Shown here: positions 60,501 to 64,000 of the stretch, piece after piece
Numbering within the stretch: position 1 is the first letter of the stretch
How the letters are laid out: every line of letters begins with the position of its first letter
Assembly: GCA_004794785.1 (NCBI GenBank)
Contig: SJOL01008805.1
Span: forward strand, 238,494 to 302,493
DNA from: Opisthorchis felineus
Lineage: Eukaryota > Platyhelminthes > Trematoda > Opisthorchiida > Opisthorchiidae
Direction: 5' to 3'
Length of the DNA: 64,000 nucleotides
Program-made: the position numbers and the translations under genes
Notes under the pieces: model-generated
Databases searched by the model: none
What the model was told of the DNA's origin: nothing
The model's input: the letters and a program-made list of their open reading frames with translations, nothing else

Positions 60501-61476
60501 TGACGGAGGAAACCCGCAATGTTTCTTCATCACCCGGTATGTAGTTTCCACTTGAATATCAGCCTTCATTTTAGGTTTGAGTGGTCCAAATTCCACAATT
60601 GCTATGCGGTATCCCTCTTAAGTATGACCTCGTGAAAGTCAAACGGATTCGGTCGTCTCAGAGTTACTTCTATAGGGGGCCGAAAAGATTGATACTTGCG
60701 AGTGCCGTGCGCAGCTACACGGCCATATTGCGGGAGTAGTTACAGGGACTGTCATTAGATAGTGTGTGTCATGCCTTGTTTTTACAAAACCATGGCGCTC
60801 TTCTTCACAAAGTGTTCCCGGTAAAATCTGGTAATCAGTATATTGATATAAAAGCCGTGTCCGGATCTGATCTGGAAGGCTACTTGTATTCAAGTCCTAA
60901 TGGTATTCATGCCTTGTTCAATAAACTCGGCACTTGGTCCATGATGAGCAACTCTCACATGATGACCCAAAGTAGTAGCATTAACAAGGATAAAGTCTAG
61001 CTCGATCCCTTCTACTGCAAGTCAACTAAATCCGCATCTTATAGAATACATATATCGCTTTAGATTTCTTGGTCTTTTTCCACAGTGTTGACCGGTTTTC
61101 TAACGGTTTAACTTAATTTTCCGGCCCCTGAACCACGTCGTTCAGGCTTGTCATGTAGCCCTTGAAAATGTTGGTCAGTTTCATGGCTTCCTTTGGGGGG
61201 TGGGGAAAATTCAAATTCCTGGGAAAAATGATGGACTCTCTAGGGGGCCGGGTTAACTTGTTCAAAGATAAGTTCTGTAGAAATCTGACAGAGAGCGCTT
61301 GTCTTAAGCTGTACGTTCATGTTTCCGGACATCATTTTTTTGACAGACATGTTATACACTGTCTGCTTGTTTGGTGATTTGAAATTCATCACCTGGTGGA
61401 TGATTTATGTGGGTTTTTCTTCAACATTTTGCTTCGCAAGCCAACCTTTGATTTCCTGTTCTCCCCGCCCGTCTAG
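57531..61476. other. Unannotated intronic stretch up to acceptor
   Basis: No gene recognised. It holds a perfect hairpin (58048-58074), a short run of accctac units (58230-58255) and an anonymous reverse frame at 59495-59743. The last bases form the acceptor tract of the next exon. Confidence 0.4.
58048..58074. repeat. Perfect 11-bp-stem hairpin
   Basis: cgtccctctcc, loop cgtca, ggagagggacg. No surrounding element was identified. Confidence 0.8.
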
Positions 61477-61903
61477 CCACTACAGACGCATCTCAGCTGT
61501 TACAGCTCCAACAACAAGCGGCATTATTACAACATCAACAGCAGCAACAACAGCTTCTTGCTGCAGGCCTAATCCAACCGGCTTCAATTCAGGCTAGTCC
61601 TTACGGATTTGGGACGTTAGGTGGACGTCGAACTGACCCAAACATGATTCCTGCTGTCTCGCTCTATCTCCCCACCACCGGTCTGATTCAAACACAACAA
61701 CATCCAATCTACCAACAACATCCTGTATCCATGCCGATGAGCGATCTGTCTAAATTGGGTCTTCTGACTGGTGGGACGGTACTTCACCACCACCAACAAA
61801 AACAGTCAGATCAAGGTGACTCCACACTCGTTACTACGTCTCCCGGCAGCCAGGCGGGTGGGGGCTCTGTAGTCTACGAAAATTCGTACAATTCGTTTAA
61901 TCG
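61477..61903 (+). CDS. Next exon of the low-complexity protein gene
   Basis: A 427-bp exon open in the frame required by the 36.3-37.3 kb exon. The first two bases (CC) complete the split codon, the last two (CG) begin another, and the donor GTAAGT is at 61904-61909. The product is poly-Gln/Leu-rich (LLQLQQQAALLQHQQQQQQ), then GLIQPASIQASPYGFGTLGG, a Gln/His/Tyr-rich stretch (QTQQHPIYQQHPVSMPMS), HHHQQKQ and a Gly/Ser-rich end (SPGSQAGGGSVVYENSYNSF). No structured domain or membrane segment is visible. If the gene is a Pumilio homologue, this would be the Gln-rich region before the RNA-binding repeats, which would lie beyond the window. Codon phase, consensus splice sites and composition match the previous exon. 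The following exon was not identified. Confidence 0.78.
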
Positions 61904-64000
61904 GTAAGTCATCCGATATGCTTCTGGGTGTATCATGTTAGTCATATAGTCTTCATCCTTTCACTTGAATAATAAAATGTATGATAAGGCAATCTGTCAC
62001 TTTGATTTTACCGAGGTTGTCCGGGCGGCAAGAAAGTGTTGTCACTAGCCGTTTTGATTACACTAATTCCCAGGACATTTCTGTGATGATAAGCAAACCA
62101 TGTACGTAATTCACTCCACCGCCGGAGGAGCACGGCGACGTACTCCACAATCTGTTTTCATTCGCCAATGGCTAGATTGAATGAAACGTTTGCGTAGTTG
62201 CGTGTTTTTTCGCTCCACACGCTGGACACTGAATACCACTTCATTCAACTGTCGACCAACGGGCCATGCAAAAGATTGATCCGTTCGTTCATCCGACTTT
62301 CGCCCGGCACATCGTTCGACCAACTGTAATGCGTGATTCTTTGCCTGAATGCCAGATCTTTCTTATTCACTGACCTTTTCAAGTCATTTGGTTTGCCAGA
62401 GAAAGACGACTTTTTTTAGAATTGGCATATATTTCTGCGTAAATTTGGGCAATTCAGGTGCCCAACTGTCTGTTGGCGTGTACATGCAAATGCGTGTCTG
62501 TTCCGTTTGTACCCGTTTTCTTGTATCTTGTTGATGCATACTGTTTATGTGGGGCGGACTTTCTGATCATCGCAGGAATTCGGCAAAACACCCATGGTGA
62601 AAACTCCGACATCGACTCACTTCATACAGACTATCACATTTCACTAACAAAGTATGATGGTCCGTTTTTTCGTTCACCTGATGTCGACTCTTCCTGTGGT
62701 TGGTTATCCAAAAAATGAATATATCTTACCAAGAACACGATGCGACATCGAAACCATCTCTTGAAGGCCGCAGCTTCTGTAGTCAGTCATCTATGCCTCG
62801 CTGTCCACGTCCTCGGGCTAGGCAAGCCCACTATCCACGACCAATTGGCTCAGACATCTTAGTCATTTTACTGGAGCTGAATATCTCGGGAAAACCTTAC
62901 CATCTAATGCAATACAGACCAGTTTGGGCGATGGGAATGTACAAGTCGGCTTAACAGCTCGTTGTCTACCAATGTCCTACCACATTGGACTTTTCCGGGT
63001 CAGTTCGACCAGTCCAATCTGTTTCCCATAAAGGACCCGCTCCTCTTTGACGAACTCAGTCGAATCCGACAAATCCGTTGTACATGCCACTTTGTGACCC
63101 CCGAACTTAGTGACATTGGTTGTTAGCGCTCCTTATCGCCCCATGATTTCCACTCGCTTTCCGTCAGTTTTTCCTAGGCTTCATCACACAATTCTCAAGT
63201 TTCTACAGCCCTATCCCTGCTGGCCGCACTGCTGTCGGGAAATAATCGAACTGTAGATTGGTATGAGACTGACGAATTATAGGCATCTTCAATGTGGACC
63301 GCAGACATTATGTACGTGGTGAAGTAAGTTTATTGTAAAAGGACGCAATGGGAAACGGTGAAAACTTTGGTGGCTTCCAACTTATTTTTTGCATAGTCGA
63401 AACAACCGGAGTTCCGTTCTGCCAGAAAATGCCAACCAGATGCTCGACTGGTTTTTATGGTGCAAAATATTCTACTCCACTCACTTAGCTCTGCTGTTTG
63501 CTTAGTCATACTCTTCATGCCTGCAAAATGTGCTTTTGCTCTTGCAGGCCTCATGTCCTACGAATGAATCGTAGTGGTCGATAAATTCACTTAAATTCTG
63601 GCGCCTTTTGAAGCAACAGCACAATTTTTCCACCCTTGGTGAATAATTTTATACTTTAGGAAGAGATTCTCATTACAGTCAAAGCAGTCACATTGAACTT
63701 CCGTAACAATGAACTCCGTGCTGGTTCTAGCTGGTTCATTTCGGGAGTCAGTTTGTGACAGACGAAGTCGCTAATTCCATCAAGACTGGTTCGGATTTTG
63801 TCAACCTCTGAGCTGTGGTGTTGCCGTGACACCAGACAGTCTGTCAAAAATCAACTACATCTGCTGCAATACGCTCGATCTCATCAGAAAGTGGCCACTG
63901 TAAGTAAAAGCTACAAGCAAGCTTTTAGCGTTTGGACATGGGATGATGCGAAGAATTGCAGTAATGCAGAGCTGCCAGCTTTAGTAGAAGCAACTCACCC
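61904..64000 (+). other. Start of next intron; no certain exon
   Basis: Begins with the donor at 61904. A possible acceptor (tgatcatcgcag) ends at 62575, but in the required frame a stop follows after seven codons, so the attractive reading from there (frame 62458-62718) is one base out of phase. At 62740-62950 a frame reading IGSDILVILLELNISGKP weakly recalls an APE endonuclease block (SDIxVIxGDxN). From 63 kb onward nothing was recognised. Confidence 0.4.

Larger units (their letters stand above)
37315..61476 (+). other. 24.2 kb intron
   Basis: Bounded by GTAAGT at 37315 and by a pyrimidine-rich acceptor (ttctccccgcccgtctag, AG at 61475-61476). Joining the exons completes the split codon as T+CC (Ser) and keeps the frame open. 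The intron holds LINE, SINE and rRNA fragments in both orientations. Confidence 0.75.

Noticed and set aside
62420..62534. Phase-compatible exon after ctttttttag
   Set aside because: It keeps the right frame for 115 bases, but the encoded sequence is Cys/Val-rich with no resemblance to the neighbouring exons, and it ends in a stop without supporting signals.
62740..62960. APE endonuclease-like block on the + strand
   Set aside because: SDILVILLELN resembles SDIxVIxGDxN, but neighbouring motifs are missing; mentioned only in the description of the last stretch.

Overview
The window reads as nuclear DNA of an animal, most likely a digenean flatworm (trematode). The reasons are long stretches with no gene-like coding, GT/AG-bounded exons, many tRNA-derived SINEs, decayed non-LTR retrotransposons of the kinds common in fluke genomes, and an 18S rRNA fragment of metazoan type. 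No database search was run, so the lineage is an inference. There is no sign of bacterial or organellar organisation.

Only one host protein-coding gene can be supported. It is on the + strand and shows two in-frame exons, 36343-37314 and 61477-61903, joined across a 24.2 kb intron. The protein is low-complexity (Asn/Ser-rich, a basic cluster, an acidic run, Pro-rich, poly-Gln). One stretch weakly resembles the N-terminal region of Pumilio-type RNA-binding proteins, but that family call is tentative. No start codon, final stop or folded domain lies in the window, so this is an internal part of a larger gene. The other ~62 kb is intron or flank.

The non-coding DNA is mostly transposon debris. 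(i) 1.3-2.3 kb: Mutator-like (MULE) transposase fossil. (ii) 7.3-9.7, 12.4-12.7 and 19.2-19.7 kb: CR1-like LINE pieces. (iii) 50.4-53.9 kb: a nearly complete endonuclease/RT LINE (LINE-2 here) on the minus strand, with fragments at 18.2-19.1, 20.2-20.6, 29.6-30.05, 40.4-40.7 and 55.9-56.3 kb. (iv) 20.9-22.1 kb and, more weakly, 46.6-46.9 kb: the 3' end of a LINE with a restriction-like endonuclease. (v) 22.4-22.96 kb: an RTE-like endonuclease fragment.

Two tRNA-derived SINE families lie in and between these. SINE-A has about a dozen copies, a tRNA-like head and a conserved 3' hairpin; several copies keep target-site duplications. SINE-B has five copies and a Leu/Ser-tRNA-like head. SINE-A has inserted twice into one copy of the restriction-like-endonuclease LINE, and the related 46.6 kb copy seems to keep an empty site. 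This gives a relative order of events. Other structures are an 18S rRNA pseudogene fragment (54.54-55.41 kb), a 41-bp-arm foldback (32.87-32.96 kb), a ~68-bp-arm inverted repeat (48.23-48.38 kb) and a fresh 149/151-bp tandem duplication (35.06-35.36 kb). I found no convincing functional tRNA gene, CRISPR array or intact transposon.
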